Shown one piece after another: positions 1 through 10,735 of a stretch of 64,000 nt of DNA (positions are counted from its first letter, which is position 1; each line of letters opens with the position of its first letter). A program made the translations under genes and the position numbers. Source of the DNA: Chondrosia reniformis (taxonomy: Eukaryota > Porifera > Demospongiae > Chondrillida > Chondrillidae); the NCBI GenBank assembly GCA_947172415.1, contig OX359193.1, positions 5,884,501-5,948,500 of the forward strand, read 5' to 3'. The notes below the pieces were generated by a model. The model saw nothing but the letters and a program-made list of their open reading frames with translations, did not search any database and was not told the DNA's origin.

Positions 1-346
1 GTTACTACGAATAACTTATATATGTATACTTACATTTATAAATGTGAATTGATTTTCACTTGGCACAAATAAGATAACACAATTTCTTGTAATTATTGAA
101 ATTCAATTTTTACTAATAATTTGTATACAATATATACCATCCTTCACTTTTGCACTAGTAAACATTTCAACACTTTAACTGTTTTCTAGAACCAAATTTG
201 CATAAATTTATTCACAATGTCAGCAGTCTTAAAACATATGATTTCAATGCATAATTTTTGCTTTAGGGTATGCGGTAGATTAATCAGGTGATTACTTTCT
301 TGATCTTGTTAAGTAATAAGTATGTTATCCATTATCCCTCCCCCAG

Positions 347-501
347 GTATCAGACACTCAGCCGCAATGAAGTATGACTTACAGTTGGCTAATCCAAAGG
401 AATTTTATCACGAGATACATAGACCTTCCCACTTTCTTAACTTTTCACAGATTGATGTCGGAACCACTGTTGTTGGAGATAGGGAAGATATGTATGCTTA
501 G
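347..501 (+). CDS. 3'-terminal coding exon of an unrecognised plus-strand gene (5' part outside window)
   Basis: A pyrimidine-rich acceptor ending at 346 is followed by 50 codons and a TAG at 499-501. The reading frame carries a dense motif ([17 protein letters not shown], then HRPSHFLNF, ending DREDMYA) that looks like conserved protein rather than chance translation. The first two bases complete a codon from an upstream exon, so the incoming intron is phase 1. Bases 1-346 would be that intron, and no earlier exon was found in them. I do not recognise the family. The gene ends about 950 bases from the end of SBDS, tail to tail. Confidence 0.6.
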
Positions 502-1447
502 AAAAGTAAACTTTGTGACACGAAACATTTTTTTTCCATCAAACTTATTTGGATAATAATAAAACATAACTACGTATATATGATATTGTATGTAGAGACT
601 TACATACTACTTAATAAAACCATGTAAACTGTGTTCTTGAGAAGTCGGGTGAGGCACTAATTAATTAACTCTCATGTAGTATTTCTATGTGGTGGTAGAG
701 TCAATTATCATAGCTGTGTACACACAACTGAACTACTTATATTATGTAAATAGTTCATGTTGTACGTATATCATATCATTTCTGCTTCTATTTTTGCTTT
801 AAATCATATTTTGGATATCTAAAGTTAAATGAAATGATACAGGTTATATTGTGATTATGATAAATCAAGAATTCATTGCTGATGAAGACCTTCGGGTTGA
901 ATCATTTAATTAGAAAAATTGTTTTGATTCAAAATATTATCTCTATTTATTATCTACAGTTAACTTTGGTGTTTATACAGTGGACTAGGTCATTAGGTAG
1001 ACATTTTTAAACCATACTACGTATATTGCTGCATGGGGTTTGTAGATGGGGGATCATACCCTTTTGTTATGATTGCAGCACTGATATTTCTTTAAGCTCA
1101 TGCATTAATGAACTTCCATATGGATATATATTAATGAACTTCCATATATATATATATGGAATAATATATATAAAAATAATATATATAAATCACAGATAAA
1201 CATCATGGAAGATGGAAAACATGAAAGAAGCAATTGCTGGAAATTAAGACAAACTGGTTTTAACCACCAGTGCTCTGCCACTGAGTTACAATCAATTGCC
1301 ACAGTAATACTTGATTGAGGCATCCCTCTTAATACTAATTACAAACTTTCCATTCATTATAATCAGTAGGGATTTATATTCAGACAAGATGACACCAGCC
1401 CTTATAAGGTAACTGAATTATGTATAAATTATAAATCTGTGTTCTGT
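502..1447. other. Convergent spacer between the 347-501 exon and SBDS
   Basis: No gene is visible here. It is AT-rich with short TATATA tracts. It holds two repeat fragments, listed separately: a CTGATGAAGACC...GGGTTGAA motif at about 879-905 and a tRNA-like SINE fragment at about 1243-1325. Both 3' untranslated regions of the flanking genes must also lie here. Confidence 0.6.
1243..1325 (-). repeat. tRNA-derived SINE fragment
   Basis: On the minus strand the sequence TAACTCAGTGGCAGAGCACT matches the D-arm and A-box of a tRNA (TRGCNNAGYGG type), followed by TGGTGGTTAAAACCAG, an anticodon-arm-like hairpin. The B-box half is not recognisable. A second copy with both boxes lies at 62998-63090. 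Confidence 0.5.
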
Positions 1448-3644
1448 TCAAAAAACCTCTTCTCCATCTTCTACATCCTTCAAACTGAGCACTTCTACTG
1501 AACCCTTTCCAGCTGTCTTCTCTCTAACTAGTTCATCAATACCCTTAATGTTACCAGGATCTATCAGACATATCTGTATAGGTGTAACAAGTTTAACAAC
1601 ACAACATGCTGCTATCATTACAACATCGACTGTCAAAATTAACAAAAACATCAAAGGTTGGATGTGCAATAAGGCTCCAAAGATGAATCAGTTACTAATG
1701 AAGGAGAGTTGAATGCCTCTAATAGGAAATAAACTATTCAGTTTCAATCTGTTTCAATCACTAGTTAGTCTGATCTTCTATAATTTGGCTACAACTGAGC
1801 TATACAATGTCTCATCAATTGACTCTGGATTTATCCCACCCACTCATGTCTCCAGGACATCAGAGTATTAAGATTAACTTCTTAAAGTTCCCTATTTTCA
1901 TGAACTTTACAATGTTATACACTTTTCCCTGTTAAAGACAGCTCATCATTTAATGTTTTAACAAGCCACATGTATCAACATATGTACGTACGTATATATG
2001 GATGTATACTAAGTAGACATGCATATACAGCAGCATGCACACACTGAAAGTACATACCAACACCCAATCTGCATCCCAGTCTTCATGCTCTGTGCTTGAT
2101 ACCAAACTGGTCAACTTCTCCTTTAACTTTTTAGCATCTTTAGAAGGAATAGTCACTCTAATTCTCATCTTGGCTCTCTCAATATCCATTGAATTCTTTA
2201 ACAGGCGAATCACATCCAGAGCCTATAAGACATTCACAAGTCTGATACATAACATCATACTTATGTACCTTAACAAACACACTACTCTCTTCCTAGCTCT
2301 ACATCTCTCTTGCCTAGACAAATCACTTGATGAATACTGTAATTGTATGTGCATTTGACTAAAAGTTCCATAAAACAGCAAAAGATGGAAACTATAAAAC
2401 AGTTAACACTAAATCAGCAAAGGCTAAGGAAGCAATCCAAATGATCCCGTTTTAACCAGACCACTTTTTGCTGCTCAAAATAGGTCAGCACTAGAAAGCA
2501 ACTTCAGCTGAGGTCAAACCAAGTACTTAGAATAACATTTGTTATTAATTTTCCTATTTGCGACAGTTTACTCAAGTTCATCTGCATGTTACAGCAATTT
2601 TGGGAAATGCATAAAGTTACTAGCAAGTGTGACACCTTACCTGTTGTTTGGTGCTCTTGGAAGGTTTAACTGAATAGTGTGCCTCCTTCATAGCCCTTTC
2701 TATAACACCTACTGTGTAGGGACGCTTTGTGTTAGGGTTGACACACTTCTCAGCCACTATGGTTGCAATGTCTCTAAACATTGACTCCAACTGAGCCTGC
2801 CTCTCCTTCTCTGACACTTGCAGCTCACCTTTAGACAAAATCTGGACAACACAAGAACACATTTAGCTAATATCTCTGTTCAAATGCACAAATGATTAGA
2901 GAGATTAGCAGACAGGATATCAGTAAATAGTTTCAAATGAATTTAAACCAATTTGAATATCCAGTCAAATTCACTAACTGTTTTGCATATTTCAGTTTGG
3001 TTGTCAGTTTCAAAAGCCTTCATCAGGTCCTCCTTCTTGGCAACCTGGCCCTTGGACACATTCACAAAGACAGAATGCGTCTGAAGCACCTCATCAATAT
3101 CCTTCTCCCTGCACAGCAAGTAAGTCTGATTACACAGCATGCAGCAGAATAACTATATGCAAAGATTCATAACTCCCTGTACTAAATAACAGTGAGTTAT
3201 GAATCAACAAGGAACAAGGAGACAAAGATTCCCAGGGTCTTGATGAAAGATGGAATTCCCAGAAATAGATATCTGATTTAGATGTGTTTGTGAATATACA
3301 CAGTTGTCACTCATATACTGAATACTAATGCTGACAGGATTGCCCCCTATAGCTGAAACAACAACAACAACAACAACATAGTCAGGAACATGACATACAT
3401 ATACGCTTGTGAGATACATAAATAATCTAATACACCACTTTCATACCCTAGATCTATGTTATTTGGATTTGTCATGATTTGGAAATGGGTCGTGGGTCGC
3501 GTACACACAGACTTACACTTTACTTCTCCACGACATGACTTTATTCTTGTAACAGGCAATTTCAAATCTCTTACCCGCCTTCTTCATCTTGACTACCGCC
3601 ACATTAGTGAGTTTCATTTGATTGGAGGGAGTAAAAATTGACAT
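1448..3644 (-). CDS. SBDS: Ribosome maturation protein SBDS, five exons, complete
   Basis: SBDS works with the GTPase EFL1 to release eIF6 from new 60S subunits in the cytoplasm. Exons are complement(1448..1573, 2058..2222, 2641..2841, 2979..3108, 3517..3644), all with GT-AG borders and consistent phase. They sum to 750 bases, or 249 residues, against about 250 in vertebrates. The N-terminal FYSH domain opens [20 protein letters not shown] and contains [20 protein letters not shown] (about residues 45-70). [20 protein letters not shown] marks the middle domain and [15 protein letters not shown] the C-terminal domain. Start and stop agree with the family. Intron 1 (3109-3516) holds a SINE fragment. 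The upstream breakpoint of the tandem duplication falls in intron 3 (2223-2640), so a 5'-only copy lies at 12596-13607. Confidence 0.96.
3231..3277 (-). repeat. Fragment of the interspersed SINE-like family, in SBDS intron 1
   Basis: The reverse complement reads TTTCTGGGAATTCCATC, then CCCTGGGAATCTTTGTC. These are the core words of the repeat found in fuller form at 26985-27215, 39765-39975, 51655-51860 and 57690-57955. It was duplicated along with SBDS (second copy about 13178-13224). Confidence 0.7.
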
Positions 3645-3956
3645 CTTTGGGTTAAACTATGGCACATGAACCATAAAATAAAACCTAACCGAATTATGAC
3701 TTATTGCACAATATGGCGCAAGTTCGCATGGGATTACGATTGTGCAATATTATAGATATAATATTGCACAATCGTAATAATCATAAAATGTACTCTTATA
3801 AATGGAATTGAAAACCAATAACAGTTTAACTCATACAAATGTGTTTGAAAGAATTCATCATTTAGTTTCAATGTAGATGTTTGAAAGGATTCATTTAGTT
3901 TCATACATTATAAAAAATACTGTGAAGATATTGTAAACAGGAGATCTAGGGTGATT

Positions 3957-4025
3957 ATGGCTACTACACTGGATGAAAATGAATATAAGCCTTTAGTTGT
4001 GTGCACATATAGTAGGAATTATTAA
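3957..4025 (+). promoter_or_regulatory. Upstream ORF in the leader of receptor A
   Basis: ATG at 3957 opens 22 codons (MATTLDENEYKPLVVC...) ending at TAA 4023-4025. It is followed by a donor-like AACAG|GTATAT at about 4035 and an acceptor just before the receptor ATG at 4091. In receptor B the same exon has 8 additional bases (about 18202-18220) and stays open into the receptor frame. Here the 8-base difference leaves it as a closed upstream ORF. Conservation of the peptide between copies suggests the exon is transcribed. Confidence 0.5.
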
Positions 4026-4090
4026 CATAAACAGGTATATATATACACTGTATTTTATAGTTACAGTTTATAGTTGTTACATACAGGACT

Positions 4091-7000
4091 ATGCAATCTC
4101 TATGGTTACTTCTCCTGACAGTTGTGGTAGCTACCTCTAGGTTTAATGCAACTGAAGTGCATCATGATCAACACCAAACCTTCTGGATAACTCCATCTAC
4201 TCAACAGGGATGTGGTAACAGAACTCCTTGCAACACTATTGAAGGATACTACAATCAGAACAAGTCCATCTTCTCAACCTCAAATGCTACATGGATCTTT
4301 TTGCAAGGTGTTTATAATGCTTCTGGTCAAAGAATTAAGCTGTCAGTTATATCTGCACAAAATGTAATCTTTAAGTGTGAGTTGCCTGACTCCTGCAATA
4401 TAAGCACATATGGTGATATTGCTATAGTGAACAGCACTCAGGTTGCCCTGTTACAACTAAATTTGGCAACTGATGTGAGCATTAGAAACACCTCAAATGT
4501 CACTATTTCTAAGGTAAACACCTCTAAATATATAGTGAGATCTATCAATCCTACAGGATATCTGAATGTCGAGAGTGGTTATATAAAACTAACCACAGAT
4601 ATTCGTTACTGTCCTTTTCCCTCAAGGAAAGAACTTTGTTGGGTGAATATACATCTCAGAAATGTCACATCAAAGTTGCTGTCACTAATGGTACACAGCT
4701 CTAGATACTCAAACAGCACAAATGTGTACAACACAATAGATGCACTCTTTGATAATATCACAGTCACCAGTTTCAAATGGACTCTACAGGTAGGCACTTT
4801 TCCGAGCAGATCCTGCAATATAACTGTCATAAATAGTGTCATTACTGAATCAAGTTCGCTCTCCCTAACAGTGGATTACAATGTCATCAAGTCAAATAAA
4901 ACACCTCATGAGGTTGCAGTTAACATAGTAAAGTGTAACTTTCTAGGAACTGTATTTCGATATTTTGAAACTGCTAAAAGTAAGAAAATCAAGTTTATTC
5001 CAAAGATAACTTTAAGTGATTTATTATTTGATGGAGGTGCTGTGAATGCTAGTGGGAAACTAATAACAACAACAGCACAAAAACTTCATAATCTAAATCC
5101 AATTATATTTCACAATTGTAACTTTACAGGGCTATCTCTTTCAAAGAAAAAGGAGAAGAGATATGTAATTCAGTTGAAGAATTTGCTATTTCCCTTTCTC
5201 CTTTCAAACTGCAAGATAGTAAACAATTCAGCACCAGCTATTGATATTGAAAACAGTATACTTTACTTGAAAGGTCAAAACAGAATAGAGGGAAATAACT
5301 TTAACAATTTTGGTAAGAAAACAGTATATGGAGATGGCAGTATTCGCATACGATACAGTGGCACCTCACAAATCTTCATAGAGAAAAAGTCACAGTTGAT
5401 CATTGGCAATAACAGAGGATACTACCATGGTGGCATTGTCTTCCATCCAATTCCTTATATTAATTACAAAAATTCAACTTATGAAGAGTACGTTCAGTGC
5501 ATAAGAGATGAGAGGAAAGGATGCAATGGAGAGTGCTTCTTTCAACTGGTGAATGAAAAGGGTCAATTCGTTAATAATGATCAATTGAATCACTTCAATG
5601 GTTCCATCATACTTTACAACAACACAGTCAAAAATGCATCAGCCGGTGGACATCAGATATTTAATGGCCACTTATTAAACTGTACACTCCAATTGGTCAA
5701 TGACAAAATTAGAACAAACTTCAGTCTCCTTTATCAACTCATACACATATCATACAATATGAGCACGTATTCATCATGGCAACCTAAAGATGTGACATCT
5801 TTTCCATACTATATTTGTCTCTGTGATGAATCTCAACCAATGAATAGCTCATTATGGGATTGCGGTCAAAATACCACACTCTCACATTATCCAGGTCAAA
5901 GAATTGCTTTGGATTTTTCCTTAGTTGGTGATCTTAATCAGTTTAAAAATGGATCACTAGAAGTGTCTACCAATGGTAAAACTGATGTGAGAACCATTGT
6001 TGGATCATGTACCACATTACCTATAGAATACCCAAAATCCAATAAGAAAATATCCCTGAAAACTAATGTCATATTGCCATGGGGCTACATAGTAAGAGAT
6101 CTATTCTTGACTCATGTGGTCAATATAAATATCATTGAATGTCCTCTAGGGTTCCAAGAAATAAATGGATCCAGATGTGAATGTAATAAATTTCTCAATA
6201 AGTTAGGTTTCAAATGTTTCATTGATTATATTCTTTATCAGCAGAAATCAAAGAATTACTGGATCGGAATGAACAATAACAAGCAGCTAGTAGTTACCAA
6301 CAACTGTCCTTCTTTCTTTTGTAACAACATTTTAGAAGAGCAGGGAGTAAAACTTGCAGAAATCAACTCAACTTCTTATATTCAGTGTAGGAATAATCGT
6401 ATGGGACTCATGTGCAGCGAATGTCCAAATGGATATAGCTCTGCTTTTGGGACATTTCAATGTCAAAAGTGCATTGGTCCTTGGTTTCTTCTTAAAGTTG
6501 CTGTTGTCATTTTTACTGGATTGGCCTTGGTGGGAATATTATTTCTTTTCAACTTGACCATTGTTCAAGCAACCATCAATGGCATTAGCATTTATTTAGA
6601 TAGTCTGTATCTCTATAACAGTATGTTACTTAGAGAAACAGTCTTTAGAGGAAGTTACCTTAAGCTTGTAAACGTTCTTACTTTTGGTGAAAATTCACTT
6701 ATTATTTGCTACTATGATGGCTTGGATGAGTTTGTAAAGAATATAATTAGTTTCATCTATCCATCTTATATACTCCTTCTTGTGGTCTTCATTATCATTG
6801 GAGCACATAAATTCAACCTCAGAATTTTCAAAGTGGACTTTGTAGCCAAACGAGCTGTGCCTGTACTTGCAACATTAATGGTGATTACATACATAGACTT
6901 TGTAACAGTGGTAATGAAATCATTTTCGTTTTCCACATTATTTACATTTGATCCTCAAACCAACACCCACAATAAGGAGACTGTTTGGCTGTATCAACCT

Positions 7001-7897
7001 AGCCTGAAATACTTTCAAGGAAAACACATAGCATTAGGTGTCTTGTCAGCAGTTGTTACAGTTATTTATCTCATTCCACTGACTGTAGTCATACTCTTTG
7101 GAGATCTCCTGAGGAGGAATTGCATTCGCAGTTTGTGGTTCAGTCACTTTCTTGATGTATTCCATGGAGCCTATCGCTGGCCACTTGGCTTCTGGTTGGG
7201 AGTGAGACTGCTTGTGAGAGTTTTACTTCTAATAATGGAGCTTATCATTCAGTACAACATAAGTAATTTCATTTCTATTGTCTTCCTAACGTTTTGTGTA
7301 ATGTTCTTATTAGAACAACACATTATAAAGCCATACCACAAAAGGTTCTATGAAAAAGAATGTCCAGGGGAAAACAAGAAAGCCAAGCTTATCAGAGCAG
7401 TTAAGTGGATTGCAAATCCAGTCAATAGTAATGGTCTGTTTATATTCAACATTATGATGTTTAGCACACTCGCCTTAAATTTTGATTTTCTTAAAAATAA
7501 AGAAGAGAAAACGGGTTTAAAGGCACTTTTACTTCTCTCTTTATCTGCTGCTTTCATTCAAACTGGTTTGATTATTGCATACCATGGATGGATGTACTTT
7601 CCTATTCCCACATGCGTTAAGAAGAAATGGATGAAAATGAAGGAATGCTTGGGAAAAAGAAGTGATGCATCCATAGTTGGGGAATCAGTAACTAGCGTGA
7701 CAGCAACAGAAGACTCCTCAAAACCCTTTCCATTTAGTCACATTCACAACCTCACAGCTGGTGTACCTCAAGAGGATGTTAATGAGGAAGATAGCACATA
7801 TACAGTGTCAACTGATAAGAGTGATTGTTACAGTGATACTGAATTCATAAACAGAGGATATGGAGAACCTCTTCTTGAAATGGCCAGTGAAAAATAA
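4091..7897 (+). CDS. Receptor A: large glycosylated multi-pass membrane protein, single exon, 1268 residues
   Basis: Function unknown; a cell-surface receptor or adhesion role is inferred. Residues 1-20 form a signal peptide (LWLLLLTVVVA). About 700 residues of ectodomain follow, rich in N-x-S/T sites and short beta-like repeats with periodic Asn, resembling a right-handed beta-helix. A Cys-rich collar (about 690-797) contains RMGLMCSECPNGYSSAFG and CQKC. I recall similar collars next to multi-pass segments in many uncharacterised sponge and cnidarian proteins. About eight hydrophobic segments begin near residues 797, 889, 920, 980, 1030, 1060, 1112 and 1142. The tail of about 100 residues is Ser/Thr/Asp/Glu-rich with a possible dileucine sorting motif (GEPLLEM) near the end. 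ATG 4091 directly precedes the signal peptide and follows an acceptor. It differs from copy B at roughly 5% of residues. Confidence 0.9.
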   Translation: MQSLWLLLLTVVVATSRFNATEVHHDQHQTFWITPSTQQGCGNRTPCNTIEGYYNQNKSIFSTSNATWIFLQGVYNASGQRIKLSVISAQNVIFKCELPDSCNISTYGDIAIVNSTQVALLQLNLATDVSIRNTSNVTISKVNTSKYIVRSINPTGYLNVESGYIKLTTDIRYCPFPSRKELCWVNIHLRNVTSKLLSLMVHSSRYSNSTNVYNTIDALFDNITVTSFKWTLQVGTFPSRSCNITVINSVITESSSLSLTVDYNVIKSNKTPHEVAVNIVKCNFLGTVFRYFETAKSKKIKFIPKITLSDLLFDGGAVNASGKLITTTAQKLHNLNPIIFHNCNFTGLSLSKKKEKRYVIQLKNLLFPFLLSNCKIVNNSAPAIDIENSILYLKGQNRIEGNNFNNFGKKTVYGDGSIRIRYSGTSQIFIEKKSQLIIGNNRGYYHGGIVFHPIPYINYKNSTYEEYVQCIRDERKGCNGECFFQLVNEKGQFVNNDQLNHFNGSIILYNNTVKNASAGGHQIFNGHLLNCTLQLVNDKIRTNFSLLYQLIHISYNMSTYSSWQPKDVTSFPYYICLCDESQPMNSSLWDCGQNTTLSHYPGQRIALDFSLVGDLNQFKNGSLEVSTNGKTDVRTIVGSCTTLPIEYPKSNKKISLKTNVILPWGYIVRDLFLTHVVNINIIECPLGFQEINGSRCECNKFLNKLGFKCFIDYILYQQKSKNYWIGMNNNKQLVVTNNCPSFFCNNILEEQGVKLAEINSTSYIQCRNNRMGLMCSECPNGYSSAFGTFQCQKCIGPWFLLKVAVVIFTGLALVGILFLFNLTIVQATINGISIYLDSLYLYNSMLLRETVFRGSYLKLVNVLTFGENSLIICYYDGLDEFVKNIISFIYPSYILLLVVFIIIGAHKFNLRIFKVDFVAKRAVPVLATLMVITYIDFVTVVMKSFSFSTLFTFDPQTNTHNKETVWLYQPSLKYFQGKHIALGVLSAVVTVIYLIPLTVVILFGDLLRRNCIRSLWFSHFLDVFHGAYRWPLGFWLGVRLLVRVLLLIMELIIQYNISNFISIVFLTFCVMFLLEQHIIKPYHKRFYEKECPGENKKAKLIRAVKWIANPVNSNGLFIFNIMMFSTLALNFDFLKNKEEKTGLKALLLLSLSAAFIQTGLIIAYHGWMYFPIPTCVKKKWMKMKECLGKRSDASIVGESVTSVTATEDSSKPFPFSHIHNLTAGVPQEDVNEEDSTYTVSTDKSDCYSDTEFINRGYGEPLLEMASEK

Positions 7898-8180
7898 ATT
7901 TTATAGAAGTCTGGCTTGTAACATGCATTGTGAAATACTCTTAACATTATAAGTTAACTATATACACATATATACTGTTAATTCTTTCATTATCTTTAAT
8001 TACTTGTACATACGTACATTACATACATTAACTATGTATTATAGTGTATTAGTAGTGTGTTTGCCTTTCACAAATTATATACATTTTAAGAGTGAAATAT
8101 AAATTCATAAATGGAGAACCTGGAGGACCTCTTCTGGATATATATATATATATATTGCCAGTCAAACATAGTTTAATGGT
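7898..8180 (+). other. 3' flank of receptor A
   Basis: Bases 7898 to about 8060 match the flank of receptor B (22077-22240) almost base for base, so they probably include the 3' untranslated region. After about 8061 the two units diverge because unit A has a foldback element and its surroundings. No coding potential was seen. Confidence 0.6.
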
Positions 8181-9117
8181 ATCAGAGAGTACGGTAGTAC
8201 TCTCTAAGTAGGAATGGCCGGGAAAAAAAATGGCCGCCCTATCCAATGTATTAGCAATCAACACCTCATAAATCGCCAACGAAACGATTTTCGGTTATAT
8301 TCGGTTATTTGCAGCGATTAATGCACGCTTTCCTAAATGCCAAAACATGTTTCGACGCTCTACACGCTCTATAGCGTTCAAAAAGCGGCTAACTAGGAAT
8401 AGACCCACTTCCAAAATTCATTTTTTCTTCTTCTTCTTGTTCTTCTTTTATTGAATAGACTAGCGTTAATATGCGAACTTATGCGGGCACGTACTAGTTA
8501 TAAATCGTCATAAATATTTCGGAACTAGGGAATAGACAGCCCTAAATCTGAATGCGCTCTACAATAAGCATGTTAATTGTGAAAAGCGAAAATTGTGGTC
8601 TTCTCGGACGCCATTTTTAATTAAGAGATCATGGTTTTCGGCATATTTCTCTTGTCTAAGACGTTATTTTGAGATCTTCGCCAAGAAAACTTTCAAATCA
8701 ATTTAAAACTAGTAATATTAAGAGGAAAAAGGGGGAATACAAGTAAATAAAAAACATTTACAAAAATGATGTTAGAAGTAGAAATGGTAGTGTTCACTAA
8801 TACATCTGCAAAAAGTATCGAAACAAGACACTGATTATATGATAAGGCTAATCATACAGAAGTTGCATATATACTGAAATTTAAGTAACTTAACCATACA
8901 CTTCTGTGTTTGGGCGCACCATTCCTACTTAAGGTTAGTGCGCCCAAACACAGAAGTGTATGGTTAAGTTACTTAAATTTCAGTATATATGCAACTTCTG
9001 TATGATTAGCCTTATCATATAATCAGTGTCTTGTTTTGATACTTTTTGCAGATGTATTAGTGAACACTACCATTCCTACTTCTAACATCATTTTTGTAAA
9101 TGTTTTTTATTTACTTT
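8181..9117 (+). mobile_element. Foldback element, copy FB3, with a 3' hairpin of about 180-base arms
   Basis: The left end is ATCAGAGAGTACGGTAGTAC followed by TCTCTAAGTAGGAATGG, a short perfect palindrome plus a common word that also opens FB1 (13715) and FB2 (17078). About 550 bases without a gene follow, then a near-perfect inverted repeat with arms 8741-8919 and 8938-9117 around an 18-base loop. The same layout (5' tip palindrome, non-coding middle, long 3' hairpin) defines the family. No transposase was seen, so it is presumably non-autonomous. The right boundary is approximate. Confidence 0.65.
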
Positions 9118-9893
9118 ATATATTATATCACTTCTGGACCAAAATGCATACATTTTTATCATTTTTGCATTACAATATTATATATATAATAAATCTGCAA
9201 TTGAGGATGAAAAGGTATTTAGTACATCTATACTAAGACTATAGCATATATACCATATATACATACATACATGATAACTCAAAGGACTGATTCAGAATAT
9301 AGTTTTGGACTGATTTTCAGTTTAATTTTCAGTTTCTCATATTTTCAGTACACCTCATGTTTACAATTTTTGTTTAATATGAATTGAAAATAAATGTATT
9401 TTTTGAATATGCATACATAGAGTGGGCCCATGAAGCCGTTCTTTAATATAGTCATATCACACTTATTAATATTAATTAGTGAACACTACCATTCCTACTT
9501 CTAACATCATTTTTGTAAATGTTTTTTATTTACTTTATATATTATATCACTTCTGGACCAAAATGCATACATTTTTATCATTTTTGCATTACAATATTAT
9601 ATATATAATAAATCTGCAATTGAGGATGAAAAGGTATTTAGTACATCTATACTAAGACTATAGCATATATACCATATATACATACATACATGATAACTCA
9701 AAGGACTGATTCAGAATATAGTTTTGGACTGATTTTCAGTTTAATTTTCAGTTTCTCATATTTTCAGTACACCTCATGTTTACAATTTTTGTTTAATATG
9801 AATTGAAAATAAATGTATTTTTTGAATATGCATACATAGAGTGGGCCCATGAAGCCGTTCTTTAATATAGTCATATCACACTTATTAATATTA
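9056..9893 (+). repeat. Tandem direct duplication, 2 x 419 bases
   Basis: The block from ATTAGTGAACACTACC at about 9056 recurs 419 bases later and runs to about 9893 with almost no differences. It includes the outer right arm of the FB3 hairpin and then sequence that flanks receptor B in unit B (about 22250-22410). The duplication therefore arose after FB3 inserted and joins transposon end to host flank. Confidence 0.85.
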
Positions 9894-9897
9894 CAAT

Positions 9898-10035
9898 ATG
9901 TCCTTAGTCAGACCTGTCTGTCAAAGAGGTATGTATGCTTTAAATACTAGTGATCTTCTTTCAGGCAGACAAATTAGAGATATTCCATTAAACATTTATG
10001 GCAACGACAAAGTCATTGATTACGTATATGAAGAG
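9898..10035 (+). CDS. Possible two-exon 5' gene fragment (unit A copy)
   Basis: ATG 9898 opens ten codons ending at a GTATGT donor after 9928. A 36-base intron ends in TTTCAG, and a second exon 9965-10035 ends at another GTATGT donor. The product begins MSLVRPVCQRG and continues RQIRDIPLNIYGNDKVIDY. The unit B copy (22416-22559) keeps frame and both splice sites and differs by a 6-base in-frame indel, which favours coding. No continuation was found and no family is recognised. It could be the 5' end of a decayed gene. Confidence 0.4.
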
Positions 10036-10270
10036 GTATGTATACGCAGCATACCTTTTCACTTGTAAAATCTACAGTACTACAAAAATCCCTTATGCAT
10101 GTCTTATAGGCTAAAGTGTTATAATCAAGCTGCAGTTGCTTTTTGGGCTATATATATTTAACATAAAAAATGCACATTAGTTAATGTATAATAAAAATAA
10201 TAATTTAAAAATAAAGGTATATTATATGAATTAATAGTAAATTTGCAGTTTACATTGAATGTTAACTTAA

Positions 10271-10399
10271 TGCATGCTACACAAGCCAGACATCCATAAA
10301 ATTTACTTTTGACTGGCCATTTCAAAAAGAGGTTCTCAATGTCCTCTGTTTATAAATTCAGTATCACTGTCACAGTCACTCTCATCAGTTGACAGTGTA
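10271..10399 (-). pseudogene. Inverted relic of a receptor C-terminus (unit A)
   Basis: The minus strand encodes a receptor-like tail (TVSTDESDCDSDTEFINRG, then EPLFEMASQK and TAA) followed by receptor-like 3' flank (TCTGGCTTG, GCATGCATT). An in-frame TGA interrupts it just before EPLFEM. It lies in the opposite orientation to receptors A and B and fuses directly to a Penelope-like endonuclease fragment, so it marks a lost third receptor copy broken by a retroelement. Confidence 0.8.
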
Positions 10400-10622
10400 C
10401 ATGTATAGCTTCCATGATTCTTCTCTGCCAGTAATTAGGCACAGTAACTTTTAACTCTGGCACCATCCTGGTCAATCTCATGATGGGTTTCATGGATATA
10501 AACAGCAATGCCATTGTTAGGATCACCTCTCCTTTGTGCTCCACAAGTCTCACCTTGAGAGTCCTCTTCGTCTCACCTATATACCTGTTGTAGTCCTTGG
10601 CCATCTTCCTATTCTCCATCAT
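10398..10622 (-). mobile_element. Fragment of a Penelope-like retroelement GIY-YIG endonuclease (unit A)
   Basis: The minus-strand translation has YNRYIGETKRTLKVRLVEHK and, after a frame disturbance, YWQRRIMEAIHV. These are the start of the GIY-YIG fold and the W..R...EA[IL].[IV] end typical of Penelope-like elements. The reverse transcriptase is absent. A nearly identical copy is at 22921-23146. Confidence 0.7.
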
Positions 10623-10629
10623 GACATCT

Positions 10630-10735
10630 TTCTTTTATCCTTTTTTCTTTTTCGTTTTTACACGCTTTTTTAGGGTTTTTTCCTTTTTCGTTTACTTTCC
10701 TCTTTTTTTCACTTTTTTCTTTTTCGTTTTACTAT
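10630..10735. repeat. Low-complexity CTTTTTCGTTT tract
   Basis: An irregular pyrimidine-rich run built from CTTTTTCGTTT-like words, ending near TTTTACTATGTCTGG. It is repeated in unit B at about 23153-23262. It gives long Phe/Leu-rich open frames that are not genes. Confidence 0.75.

Noticed and set aside
6354..6557. A second frame inside receptor A (and 20539-20742 in B)
   Set aside because: It lies wholly within the Cys-collar and first membrane segment of the receptor in another frame; conservation follows from the receptor.
8181..9117. Helitron
   Set aside because: A hairpin near the 3' end fits, but the ends do not show a clear 5' TC and 3' CTRR, and the hairpin is far longer than usual.
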